From contig JAUIKM010000007.1 of the NCBI GenBank assembly GCA_030430495.1, positions 62,001 to 126,000 of the forward strand: 64,000 nt of DNA, read 5' to 3'. This DNA is from a bacterium. GTDB lineage: Bacteria; Bacteroidota; Ignavibacteria; Kapaibacteriales; UBA7675. The notes beneath the pieces are model-generated. The model was given only the letters and a program-made list of their open reading frames with translations, had not been told where the DNA came from and did not search any database. A program made the translations under genes and the position numbers. This document shows, piece by piece, positions 18,901 through 26,343 of this stretch; the stretch's first letter is position 1; each line of letters starts with the position of its first letter.

Positions 18901-19008
18901 CGCCTTTACCTGCTCGGTTTTCCGCTTAAAATTGACGTTGCCTGGAAAAACAACTTCGAGAAATTCTCGAAACCCGTCTGGCTCATTTCCCTCGGTCAGG
19001 ATTTTTAA
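15928..19008 (+). CDS. Large envelope protein: M-type peptidase domain, beta-propeller and outer-membrane barrel
   Basis: A 1026-residue protein. After a signal peptide (residues 1-29, ending AAQAQ) comes a peptidase-MA-like region with a zinc motif HELVH (His138, Glu139, His142) and a downstream MSEGFAEYSA segment that supplies the usual third ligand Glu. About residues 260-620 hold TolB/WD40-like strands with SPDG repeats (for example KWSPDGKSIALV and AASPDGSSIMYVS), forming a propeller. An acidic linker leads to a C-terminal D15/BamA-like barrel (about 680-1026) with PLRGWD and a final aromatic residue in SLGQDF. The start is ATG 15928 behind GAGGAG. It probably sits in the outer membrane; the substrate is unknown. 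Confidence 0.82.
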   Translation: MTKGRLSGIGLAVVMLFLGVVAAQAQFGKNKVQYQDFDWHFIQSEHFDVYYHQGGKYLADFTAVVAERMLFELQRDVNYSITQRIPIVVYNSHNQFQQTNTTRQFLFEGIAGFTEPLKNRIVLPFEGKWEFFRLLIRHELVHAFINDMFYGGSVQSQITNNIRVEYPLWMSEGFAEYSAVRGLDTKTDMFLRDLSISENLPELMELGGYTAYRGGQAFYWYVEDKYGRAKIGELTNRIRSIGRVNGAFESTFGMDVEEFSEQWRRDMKKIYWPDIVKYDDVEDFSTRITDHEKNRTYLNTAPAISPNGERMAFISLRDGFYSLYLMDLDTRTRRVKQLVEGSRGRDFEDLNILSPGISWDPEGRRVAISAKAGGNDALFIIDAETGDVEKFDLGFRMMTSAKWSPDGKSIALVASIEETPDIFVFDLASGEVQNLTEDIFTDLAPAWGPNSDVIYFVSNRADNLAPGIAADKLKMWEYDRDQKDIYSIDVNTRQMKRLTFDPTYYETSIAASPDGSSIMYVSDKSGIGNIYVMDLASGQSYPKTNSLSGIEHLSLSSDGGKLLFTSQNGGSFDIFMLRFPFDLPDKEPVLTEFRKRTLREAGLLAEADDSADEKPSEPDKPEVSPTDSLVGYGDFNVDFSRQKAVQANPDAIADLGDDDAAKPVIQVDDEFESQQYKIAFSPDLIFANAGYDTFFGVQGATQMLFSDMLGNHQIFFSANLLLNLNNSDFFLLYSYLPEQIDYNFSGFHTARFVSQDDPFELDGTAVYRFRYFGAGAGASLPFNTFDRLEVGLTWLNTSTENVDYPAEPTISRMHFVPEIKFVHDDIMYGYSGPSRGTRYFLEAQGSPKFSDSQLGFVTFQADFRHYVDVGSGFTLALRGAGGASFGEDPQAFFVGGTENWINRTFSNDRLPYTTAEDLYFLSPGYPLRGWDINERNGTRMFVTNAEFRFPILLNVFFDMGGAWTDEFVASRINANGNREARDLLMSTGLGLRLYLLGFPLKIDVAWKNNFEKFSKPVWLISLGQDF

Positions 19009-19034
19009 CATCCGCCGTTTGTGTTAACATTCTG

Positions 19035-19067
19035 GAGCCGCTTGAAGCATTTCGGGCGGCTCTTTTT
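19035..19067 (+). terminator. Rho-independent terminator
   Basis: GAGCCGC (19035-19041) pairs with GCGGCTC (19056-19062), followed by TTTTTG. It lies 27 bases after the stop of the large barrel protein and ends that transcript. Confidence 0.85.
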
Positions 19068-19367
19068 GTTTAATATTTCTCGTACCTGCGCCGATGCCTG
19101 ACCGCCCTTGAGCCATTCACTTTGTTCCGGTCTCGGTCTTTTTGACTCTTTTGTTTGTCAACGGGTTTCAAGCTTGAAGTCTCGCCGTCTGTTTGGAATC
19201 TTCGAATCTCAAAGTCCACAGCAGCGGAATCAGTCCCGAGTTGCATCCCTGCACTGTCGCGTGAAAAGCAGCCGGCTCGTCTATCACTTTCTCACACAGC
19301 GATTTACTCGGTCTTCGCCTCGAATATTGATTCTCACGTTAGGCCGACTACCGGTCAGCCCAATACG

Positions 19368-19498
19368 CCGACGATTGATGCTGTTCTCGCTCCGGCGATC
19401 GATGCTGTTCTCGCTCCGACGGTCGATGCTGTTCTCGCTCCGGCGGTCGATGCGATTTTTGCGCCGACGATCGATGCGATTCTCGCTCCGGCGATCGA
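19368..19498 (+). repeat. 24-bp tandem repeat, about 5.5 units
   Basis: Units start at 19368, 19392, 19416, 19440, 19464 and 19488 (partial). Each is a variant of CCGGCGATCGATGCTGTTCT plus four bases. Read in the frame of 19155-19652 they give the octapeptide P-(A/T)-(I/V)-D-A-(V/I)-(L/F)-A. Changes between units are mostly conservative in that frame (ACG/GCG, ATC/GTC), which hints at past coding, but a working gene is not demonstrated. Confidence 0.85.
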
Positions 19499-20109
19499 AC
19501 CGAAGACTTTCTTAAGGTCCAGTCTCTTCACGCAGAGCAGGAAGACTGCGCTTGCCGCGCATGTCGTCGCTGTACATCAGTCCACTGGCAAGGGGGAGTA
19601 TGCTCGTTTGTCGTCGCTCGACGTCTTTGATGTTAGACCTGAATCACATTAACGCAAGATCTGGCCCGTTCAAACCTGAACTCTGCCCGCTGACACTTTT
19701 CCGCTTGCAGAAACAGCAGACGTTTGGCATGTTGCTTTTGTCGAACCGTCCGGAGGTTTCGGCCGCGCCGCAGTGAAAACGCCCATGTGAAGGGCGTGGA
19801 CCGCAGAAAAATTAAACCGCGAAAATCGGGGGAAGGAACTCGTGCCCCGGACGGAAAAAAACGCGAAAATTTGGCAAGGTGGTGGAGGCCTGTTCACGTT
19901 TGTGCTTCGCACCGCCTGTCCACACCTGTCTCCTGACCGCGCATGAAAGTGTTCTGATCGTCCTCGAAGTACTGATTGTCGTTGGACAATACTTCTGCTG
20001 CCAAACAGATCCCTAATACTTGCCCAAGTTGACTTATAAGAAAAAAATACAGGCCGCTGGAATACATGCACGCAAACAGTATCGGTAAGCCAGGTAAATC
20101 GGCGCGTAG

Positions 20110-20346
20110 ACACTTGAGTCCCGGCGCCAAACAAAAGATTAATTCAATCGGTCGGCAACCAACCAACAACTGAACACTTGAGTCCCGGCGCCAAACAAAA
20201 GATCAGGAAAAGCAGTCGGTCGGTACGTGCGTGAACACCCGAATTCCGGTGAAAAACAACCAATCAGGTCGGGCCGACAAACAACAAATGCGAACTCAAT
20301 CCCCGGGCCGCTGTGGCAAACAACAGCAAGCCGCTGAGTTAACAAG
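20110..20346 (+). repeat. About 60-bp direct repeats with an identical 30-bp core
   Basis: The core beginning ACACTTGAGTCCCGGCGCC and ending AACAAAAGAT is identical at 20110-20139 and 20174-20203. Two weaker relatives follow at about 20233 (ACACCCGAATTCCGGTG) and 20292 (ACTCAATCCCCGGGCC), each ending in CAAACAACA-type sequence and spaced about 60 bases. The spacing and decay resemble an old tandem array. There are no cas genes, and the units are too unlike for CRISPR. Confidence 0.75.
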
Positions 20347-20506
20347 TAGTTTAATGTTCCAGCTGCATAACTTCGACTGCGGCGCGATGAATGCCAGATA
20401 CAGCTGTTAAACAGCAGCCGAGTTGTCTGCGAATCATCAGTATTAACAAATGAGTGAAAAGGCTTTGCCGCAATCGCCGAGATTCAAAGATCACTGAAGC
20501 GACAGC

Positions 20507-21709
20507 TCAGTCCTTGAACACGTACACTGCGCCCAGAATCGGATCACTGGAGGCGTGGCTGATAATGCGTTCGATGTTTTTGGCGCTGCAGACCGAACCG
20601 GCGGAGAGGAGTTTCATGCCGGAATTCGTGACGATATCGCGGGCAATACGCATGCCGTCTTCCAGTTCGTAAATTTTTAGGGCGCGCACGTTTTTGGCCA
20701 TGGTCTCTGAGGAAATGGTCCAGAGATACTCGTCCAGCAGCTGCGTGAAACGCGGGTCAAAAACGTGGTTGTCCTGGCGTTTGACTGCGTCGAGTGCGTC
20801 AAGCGGATCGAGCTTGAGTATGTCGCGATAGTTAACATAATCCAGCACAACGCGGATGATGCGCGACTGGATCGGAATTTCGTAGAGTTTAAGTCTGTCC
20901 GGAAAACCGGAGCCGTCGTAATTTTCGTAGATATGTTTAATAATGTTCGCCGCATTTTCCAGCCGTTTGGACGGCTCCAGCATGCGCGCGGCGTAAATAG
21001 GCACCTGGCGCATCAGTTCAGTTGTGGCTTTGCCTTCGAGCACCACCGGTTGATTGATCAGATTGTCCGGCAAAACCAGCTTGCCCAGCATGCACAAACT
21101 GGCCGCAATGCGCGTGTCTTCGATTTCTGCTTCGCCAAGGTCCTCAAATGCGCGTGCAATCCAGACGCTGGCCTGAATAACGCGTTCCTGCGTTTGTTGC
21201 GAGTCCGGAATGCGGCAGTGGACCATGTTGACCGCCACTTCCAGCAACTCCAGCAGGTCCTTGTTCATTTGTTCGGTCAGACGGCGCAGGCGCTTGCGTT
21301 CGATGTTGACCTGATCGTGCAGCCGTACGATGCGGGCGCCGGCCTGAACCTTTGCCAGCAATTCGTCCGGCGTCGCCGGCATGGGGAGGAAGTCGTCGGC
21401 TCCCCGGGAAAGCGCCTCGACGCGCTCATCGCTGACCGTGCTGTCGACGAGCATAATGATGTAGATATCGTTCAGCAGAGCCGACTCTTTGATCTCGGCG
21501 CAGAGCGCCGGCCCACCGCGTCCGCCGCAGTGCATGTCGCACAGCAGGATGGAAGGCTGATTGTGCTCCAGCGCCTTGCTGAATTGTGCGCTGTCGGTTT
21601 CCGCGCTGACGCTCGCACCGGTAAAGAGGCGTTCCAGCAGCTTTTGTATGTGTGCTGCCGTCCCGGCGTCATGATGAAGAATGGCGATCGAAATCACGTC
21701 GTATGACAT
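20507..21709 (-). CDS. Response regulator with degenerate HD-GYP-like output domain
   Basis: A 400-residue protein. N-terminal REC domain (about residues 5-125) with phospho-acceptor Asp in LLCDMHCGG, Thr/Val near VDSTVSD and a Lys-less C-terminal end. A short coiled linker follows, then an HD-GYP-type domain (about 150-350). The GYP-side motif is recognisable as YENYDGSGFPD, but the metal-binding His-Asp of HDIGK is replaced: the sequence reads AASLCMLGKLVLPD. Cyclic-di-GMP phosphodiesterase activity is therefore unlikely. It starts eight bases after motB and is the last gene of the motA-motB operon, suggesting a flagellar motor or chemotaxis role. Confidence 0.8.
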   Translation of the reverse strand: MSYDVISIAILHHDAGTAAHIQKLLERLFTGASVSAETDSAQFSKALEHNQPSILLCDMHCGGRGGPALCAEIKESALLNDIYIIMLVDSTVSDERVEALSRGADDFLPMPATPDELLAKVQAGARIVRLHDQVNIERKRLRRLTEQMNKDLLELLEVAVNMVHCRIPDSQQTQERVIQASVWIARAFEDLGEAEIEDTRIAASLCMLGKLVLPDNLINQPVVLEGKATTELMRQVPIYAARMLEPSKRLENAANIIKHIYENYDGSGFPDRLKLYEIPIQSRIIRVVLDYVNYRDILKLDPLDALDAVKRQDNHVFDPRFTQLLDEYLWTISSETMAKNVRALKIYELEDGMRIARDIVTNSGMKLLSAGSVCSAKNIERIISHASSDPILGAVYVFKD

Positions 21710-21716
21710 GGCGGTC

Positions 21717-22622
21717 TCACTGCTGAACGTCGTCGGTTGTCAGCGCGGCGACGAGAATGGAAATGCGGCGATTGGATGGATCAAAAGGATTGTTCGGCGT
21801 TCGCGGTTGTTTGTCCGCAAAACCGACGACTTTGCGGATCTGGAAACCCAGGCCCTTTTTCTCGAGGTAGCGCCGGGCGGCATTGGCCCGATCCGCGGAA
21901 AGTTCCCAGTTGGAGTAGCCGTTGGCGTGGCCGAAGGGACGCGAATCGGTGTGACCTTCAAGATTGATCGTATTCGGGAGCCGTATCAGCTCGCCGGCCA
22001 GCAAATCCAGCACGGCGCGGGCGTCGTTGGTTAAGCGGGCGCTGCCGAGTTCAAAAAAGACCGATTCGCTGGTTTCCAGAAGTTCGATGCGCAGGCCCTC
22101 ATCGGTCAGCTTGACCTCGACAGAGTTGAGCAGATCCTGAAAAGCCGGTTTTTCTTTGAGGCTGGTTTCGAGTTTCTCCAGAATCTCCTGCTCCTTGTCG
22201 ACCAGGACCTTCATGTACGCCACGCTGTCCGCCACCGCGGCGCTGTCGCGAATCTCCGAGAAAAAGACGGCGCGTTGTTGCGGCGTCAGGTTGCTGAAAT
22301 CCTCGCTCAATTCTTCCGGACTGGGCTGAAACTTGCTGCCGCGTCCGCTCTTGAACTCATACTGGGCCGGAGCGTTGTTCAGCATGTCGACGGGCAGGCG
22401 TTTGCCGGTTTCAAAGCTGAAGACGCCGGGATCGCTTACGTAGCTGGCGATGCGTTTGCGCGTCTCGTCATTCAGACCGAGGATCCACATTACGAGGAAA
22501 AAAGCCATCATAGCCGTCACGAAGTCGGCATAAGCCACCTTCCAGGCGCCGCCATGGTGTCCGCCGTGGCCGCCCTTCTTGATCTTTTTAATAATAATCG
22601 GCTGTTCGCTTTTTTCAGACAT
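21717..22622 (-). CDS. motB: Flagellar motor stator protein MotB
   Basis: A 301-residue stator subunit. Short basic N-terminus with a Gly/His patch (KKGGHGGHHGG), one membrane helix with the essential proton-binding Asp in VAYADFVTAMMAFFLVMW, a periplasmic linker, and an OmpA-like peptidoglycan-binding domain (about 165-295) with NLEGHTDSRPFG. With MotA it forms the ion channel that drives flagellar rotation. It lies 25 bases after motA on the minus strand. Confidence 0.94.
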   Translation of the reverse strand: MSEKSEQPIIIKKIKKGGHGGHHGGAWKVAYADFVTAMMAFFLVMWILGLNDETRKRIASYVSDPGVFSFETGKRLPVDMLNNAPAQYEFKSGRGSKFQPSPEELSEDFSNLTPQQRAVFFSEIRDSAAVADSVAYMKVLVDKEQEILEKLETSLKEKPAFQDLLNSVEVKLTDEGLRIELLETSESVFFELGSARLTNDARAVLDLLAGELIRLPNTINLEGHTDSRPFGHANGYSNWELSADRANAARRYLEKKGLGFQIRKVVGFADKQPRTPNNPFDPSNRRISILVAALTTDDVQQ

Positions 22623-22647
22623 GTTGCTGCTCCGGCGCCCTTAGTTG

Positions 22648-23502
22648 TTAACGCGCCTGTTTAACGGCTTCTTCTGTTTCAGCAAAACTGGGACGAGCTT
22701 CCAGCGGGATCGCGCGTCGCGCGTATTCCACGGCCACAATCGGGGGCGCGCCTTTGACAAAGGAGAGCACGCCGGACTTGATGGCCGCCATGTATTTGGA
22801 ACCGGCGTCGATATTTTCTTCCATATTTTTGACCAGCGGACCGACAAAACCATAAGAGAGCAGAATGCCGAGGAATGTACCCACAAGAGCTGCCGAAACG
22901 CTGTGCCCGATCACCTCGGCGGGCTGGTCGATCTTGCCCATGGTAATAATGACCCCGAGTACCGCCGCAACGATGCCGATGCCGGGGAAGGCGTCGGCGA
23001 CGGTGTTGAGCGCCGTCGGAGCTTTGCTTTCCTCGTGGTGCATTGTCTCGAGGTCCAGCTCCATCATGTCCTCAAGGTCGTGATTGGCCACGCCGCCGTT
23101 GAGCACAACTTTAAGTGTGTCGCAGAAAAAGTCGACAGCGTGATGGTTGTTCAGGAAGGTCGAATACTTGGAGAAAATAGAGCTTGACTCGGGATGTTCG
23201 ATGTGTTGCTCCAGACCGATCAGGCCCTCTTTTTTGGCCAGCTGGAAGGTTTCGTACATCAGGCGCAACAAGTCGAGGTAGACTTCCTTGTTCATGCCGC
23301 TGCCCTTGAGCGTGCCGATCACCCCGGAAATTGTGGCTTTGATCGTCGCCGGCGTATTGGCTACAACGAAGGAACCGATGCCCGCCCCGCCGATTATGAT
23401 GAACTCGCTGACCTGGAGGAGAATAAGAACATTGCCGCCGTGCATCAGGTAGCCGCCCATGACGGCTCCAAAAACGATAACGAATCCAACGATTACGAGC
23501 AT
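22648..23502 (-). CDS. motA: Flagellar motor stator protein MotA
   Basis: A 284-residue four-helix membrane protein. The N-terminal helix pair (residues 1-50) is followed by the large cytoplasmic loop with the charged residues that contact FliG, then the conserved DAFPGIGIVAAVLGVIITMG and a final helix LVGTFLGILLSYGFVGPL. No flagellar structural genes are in the window. It heads the motA-motB-regulator operon; the intergenic space to the divergent PTPS gene (23503-23788) should hold both promoters, but I found no clear -7 box there. Confidence 0.94.
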   Translation of the reverse strand: MLVIVGFVIVFGAVMGGYLMHGGNVLILLQVSEFIIIGGAGIGSFVVANTPATIKATISGVIGTLKGSGMNKEVYLDLLRLMYETFQLAKKEGLIGLEQHIEHPESSSIFSKYSTFLNNHHAVDFFCDTLKVVLNGGVANHDLEDMMELDLETMHHEESKAPTALNTVADAFPGIGIVAAVLGVIITMGKIDQPAEVIGHSVSAALVGTFLGILLSYGFVGPLVKNMEENIDAGSKYMAAIKSGVLSFVKGAPPIVAVEYARRAIPLEARPSFAETEEAVKQAR

Positions 23503-23788
23503 AGGCTACATGTCTGTCGCGTGAGTGATTTTTCCCGGCGATGCGACCGCAATCACATCAAATATTCCCAACTTTGAATCGTGAAATTAGTCAATTCTGG
23601 TCCTATTTTACAATATACCAACACCCTTTTATCCGATTGTCGTCCATTCTGCGGCTATCTTGAATCAAAACATTGCGCGTTCGCGGACAAGCGGGAATAC
23701 TTCCGGTACTGTCGGTGTTCCGTTGAGCGACAATTCTCATGAATGGTCCCTGTCCAGACTGTAACCCCAATTCACGGAGCCTGCGCAC

Positions 23789-24235
23789 ATGTTGTACGTG
23801 ACCCGAAAATGTACATTCTCTGCGTCACATCGCCTGTATAACCCGGATTTCGATCACGCTCGCAATGAAGAGGTGTTCGACAAGTGCAACAACGTGCACG
23901 GGCATAATTATACGCTCGAAGTTACCGTTGCCGGTCTGCCGGATGCCGCTACGGGTTATGTGATCGATCTGAAGATCCTGAAGAAAATTATCGACCGGGA
24001 AATTATCTCCAAGGTCGATCATCAGCACCTCAACGATGTGGAAATGCTGCGCGGTTACATCCCGACGGCCGAAAATCTGGCGGTGGTGTTCTGGCAGGTG
24101 CTGGACAAACACATCGAATCCGGCAGCCTGCACGCACTTAAACTGTTTGAGTCCGAAAACAATTTCGTCGAATACAACGGTGATCCAGTCATTCTGCATC
24201 GCTATAATCACGCCCTGGATGCGGAGGTTGTTTGA
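23789..24235 (+). CDS. 6-pyruvoyl-tetrahydropterin synthase / QueD-family enzyme
   Basis: A 148-residue T-fold enzyme acting on dihydroneopterin triphosphate. The zinc ligands and active-site Cys are visible in FSASHRL and DKCNNVHGHNYTLEV, and the catalytic Asp/His pair in VDHQHLND; the C-terminal Glu of ESENNFVEY binds the pterin. The spacing C-N-N-x-H-G-H-N-Y is nearer to animal PTPS than to bacterial QueD (C-xx-LHGH). Translation is coupled to folE, which makes the substrate. It may make a tetrahydropterin or feed preQ0; no queC, queE or sepiapterin reductase is nearby to decide. Confidence 0.85.
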   Translation: MLYVTRKCTFSASHRLYNPDFDHARNEEVFDKCNNVHGHNYTLEVTVAGLPDAATGYVIDLKILKKIIDREIISKVDHQHLNDVEMLRGYIPTAENLAVVFWQVLDKHIESGSLHALKLFESENNFVEYNGDPVILHRYNHALDAEVV

Positions 24236-25029
24236 GCAAGGACAATACAACAAAGTCTGATGAAAACGGCGTGAACGCCTCCAACGGCAGTTTTAACAAA
24301 CAGGATGAACCCGAAATTCATCCCGTGATGTCGCATTCGCACTGTTCCGATGACGACGACATGCCGGCCGTGCTGCGTTCCGTTCCGTTTCCGCGCGTCA
24401 GTGAGTCCGGTAAGCCGCTCTTTGACGCCAACGGCAATTGCGCAATCAGCGCGGATGAGCGCGAGGAAATGCTGCGGCAGGCTGAGAACAAGTTTGCCGA
24501 GCTGTTCGACATTCTGCGCATCGATCGCAATGATCCCAATGCCTACGACACGCCGCGTCGCCTGGCGCGCATGTGGGTAACCGAGCTTTTTCGCGGTCGT
24601 TTCCAACCGCCGCCGGTCAACACGGTTTTTCCCAATCGCAAGCGCGTCAATGAGTTGATTATCACCAAGGGCATTCAGGTGATGTCGGTCTGTTCACATC
24701 ACTGGCAGCCAATCAGCGGCGTCTGTCACATCGGTTATATTCCGGGCGACTCCATCCTGGGGCTCTCCAAATTCACGCGCATTGTCGACTGGATCGCCCG
24801 ACGCGGCCAGATCCAGGAAGAACTGGGCGAGCAGGTGGCCGATTACCTCGAGAAACTGCTTAAACCACGTGCGCTCGGCGTGGTGATCAGCGCGCGGCAT
24901 TACTGCATGATCGCCCGTGGCGTTTCCGGCGACGAGGACAAAAGCGTTACCGTTACGTCCGTGATGCGTGGAATGCTGCTTCGCAATCTCAACCTGCGCA
25001 ACGAATTTCTTAAACTTATCGGCCAGTGA
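24232..25029 (+). CDS. folE: GTP cyclohydrolase I
   Basis: Up to 265 residues. It converts GTP to 7,8-dihydroneopterin triphosphate. The catalytic core (about residues 80-262) contains the zinc ligands in SVCSHHWQPISG and the second Cys in ARHYCMIARGV. The N-terminus carries an unusual 70-residue Asp/His/Ser-rich leader (MSHSHCSDDDD). Start: TTG 24232 overlaps the PTPS stop and follows GGAGG; an internal ATG at 24328 would remove about 32 residues and leave the core intact. The pair with PTPS forms a two-step pterin route. Confidence 0.92.
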   Translation: MSKDNTTKSDENGVNASNGSFNKQDEPEIHPVMSHSHCSDDDDMPAVLRSVPFPRVSESGKPLFDANGNCAISADEREEMLRQAENKFAELFDILRIDRNDPNAYDTPRRLARMWVTELFRGRFQPPPVNTVFPNRKRVNELIITKGIQVMSVCSHHWQPISGVCHIGYIPGDSILGLSKFTRIVDWIARRGQIQEELGEQVADYLEKLLKPRALGVVISARHYCMIARGVSGDEDKSVTVTSVMRGMLLRNLNLRNEFLKLIGQ

Positions 25030-25060
25030 TCCCGGCTGCACCTGACCGCTTAAACAAATC

Positions 25061-25095
25061 AGCCCGGAGTGTTAAACAACGCTCCGGGCTTTTTT
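25061..25095 (+). terminator. Rho-independent terminator after folE
   Basis: AGCCCGGAG (25061-25069) pairs with CTCCGGGCT (25082-25090), followed by TTTTT. It ends the PTPS-folE transcript, 40 bases before the end of the convergent rpiA. Confidence 0.9.
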
Positions 25096-25133
25096 ATGAG
25101 CTTTTTCAATCCATTCTTGTTTGTCAGCGGGAG

Positions 25134-25883
25134 TCAGGCGATCGGTCCCTGCGGGTCGCGCACGGCGCAGGTCAGGAGCCGCACGCCATTGGGCGAGGCC
25201 AGCATCAGTTCGTCGGCCAGGGCAATAAACAGTCCGTGTTCAACAACTCCCGCGCGTCCGTCCAGGCTCGCGGCCAGGTCCAGCGGATCGTCGATCGCGC
25301 CGAAATCGCAGTCCAGAATCACATTGCCGTTGTCGGTGAACACCGCGTCGCCGTTGGCCTGCGTGCGCGTGTTCACCTCTGCGCCCAGCTGCTCCAGGAA
25401 GCGCCGTTCTGCGCCGGAAGCGAAGGGCAGCACTTCAACCGGCAGCGCAAATCCCGCGCCGAGATGTTTAACAAACTTGCTCTCGTCCGCGATAACAATA
25501 AAACGGGCGCAGTTCTGCGCCAGCACCTTTTCGCGCAGCAATGCGCCGCCGCCGCCCTTGATGGCGTCCAGATTGGCGTCAATTTCATCCGCGCCGTCGA
25601 TATAGATATCCAGCCGCGGATGCGCGTTGAGGTTTGAGAGGGGAATGCCGACGCACAGTGCAAGGTCTTCCGTCTGCTGTGAGCTGGGAATCCCGACAAG
25701 GTCGGTCAGCTCGCCCGCGGAAATTCGTCGCCCGATTTCTTCGAGCGCAAAACGCACGGTGCTGCCCGTGCCGAGACCCACAACCATGCCTGAGCGAATC
25801 TCGGCCGCGGCGCGCACGCCCGCGTCTTTTTTCAGTTGATCCTGCGGCGAAAGTTCCTGATCATGCGTAGAATTGCTGCTCAT
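25134..25883 (-). CDS. rpiA: Ribose-5-phosphate isomerase A
   Basis: A 249-residue enzyme interconverting ribulose-5-phosphate and ribose-5-phosphate in the pentose phosphate pathway. Motifs: MVVGLGTGSTVRFALEEI near the start, YIDGADEIDANLDAIKGGGGAL with the catalytic Asp pair, and VIADESKFV. The chosen start, ATG at 25883, gives MSSNSTHDQ; an in-frame upstream extension to 26012 would add 43 residues without homology. It is monocistronic and convergent with folE. Confidence 0.94.
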   Translation of the reverse strand: MSSNSTHDQELSPQDQLKKDAGVRAAAEIRSGMVVGLGTGSTVRFALEEIGRRISAGELTDLVGIPSSQQTEDLALCVGIPLSNLNAHPRLDIYIDGADEIDANLDAIKGGGGALLREKVLAQNCARFIVIADESKFVKHLGAGFALPVEVLPFASGAERRFLEQLGAEVNTRTQANGDAVFTDNGNVILDCDFGAIDDPLDLAASLDGRAGVVEHGLFIALADELMLASPNGVRLLTCAVRDPQGPIA

Positions 25884-26343
25884 AGTAGTCCTGTTTGGTT
25901 CCGTATTGACTGGGCCGTAGGCGACGAATATCGGCCCATTTTCTTTGCACGCCAAAGCGGCGGGAATAATTCGCTCGCGGGGATGGTCGGAGATTTCGCG
26001 GGACAGCTTCATAGAGCGCCCTATCTGCAGTTACCGCACCGGAGTGAGACGTCTGGATGTTCGAATCTCTCGATCAGGTACGGGCAACGAGCGCCGAATG
26101 GCAGGATACCTGCAACAGCAAACGTCGGCATCAATCGCCCGAAAATATGGTGCTGCCTGAATTCCTGTTGAAATATGATAGACTCGTTGAGTTTTCCACA
26201 TTTCAACGGGACAAATGTTAAGTAGTTTTTCTTCCTTCCCTTGAAGCTAAGAAGGGGGAGTTTACACCAGGGCATGTCTTATTCATGCAAAGCAAGGCAG
26301 CCAACATTGGAGAATTGGCAATCAGCGACTTTTTCTCGGCCTG
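25884..26343 (+). other. Intergenic region with no recognised feature
   Basis: The stretch separates rpiA from the unknown gene at 26344. It becomes AT-rich towards the right, especially 26160-26260. I see no gene, repeat or stem strong enough to call. Promoters for both flanking genes should lie here. Confidence 0.4.

Larger units (their letters stand above)
19071..20506 (+). other. Repeat-rich region without a convincing gene
   Basis: About 1.4 kb lie between the terminator and the convergent regulator gene. Open frames exist (for example 19155-19652) but show no family similarity, no ribosome site and heterogeneous composition. The stretch contains a 24-bp tandem repeat and, further on, a pair of identical 30-bp direct repeats followed by decayed relatives. 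I see no tRNA, rRNA or known ncRNA here. It could be a decayed gene plus an unstudied repeat element. Confidence 0.5.

Noticed and set aside
19155-19652. 165-residue protein containing the octapeptide repeats
   Set aside because: No ribosome site, no homology and an overlapping second open frame; only the repeat itself is supported.
20110-20346. CRISPR array
   Set aside because: Only two units are identical, the others are heavily diverged, spacing is about 60 bases without the repeat-spacer regularity, and no cas gene is present.
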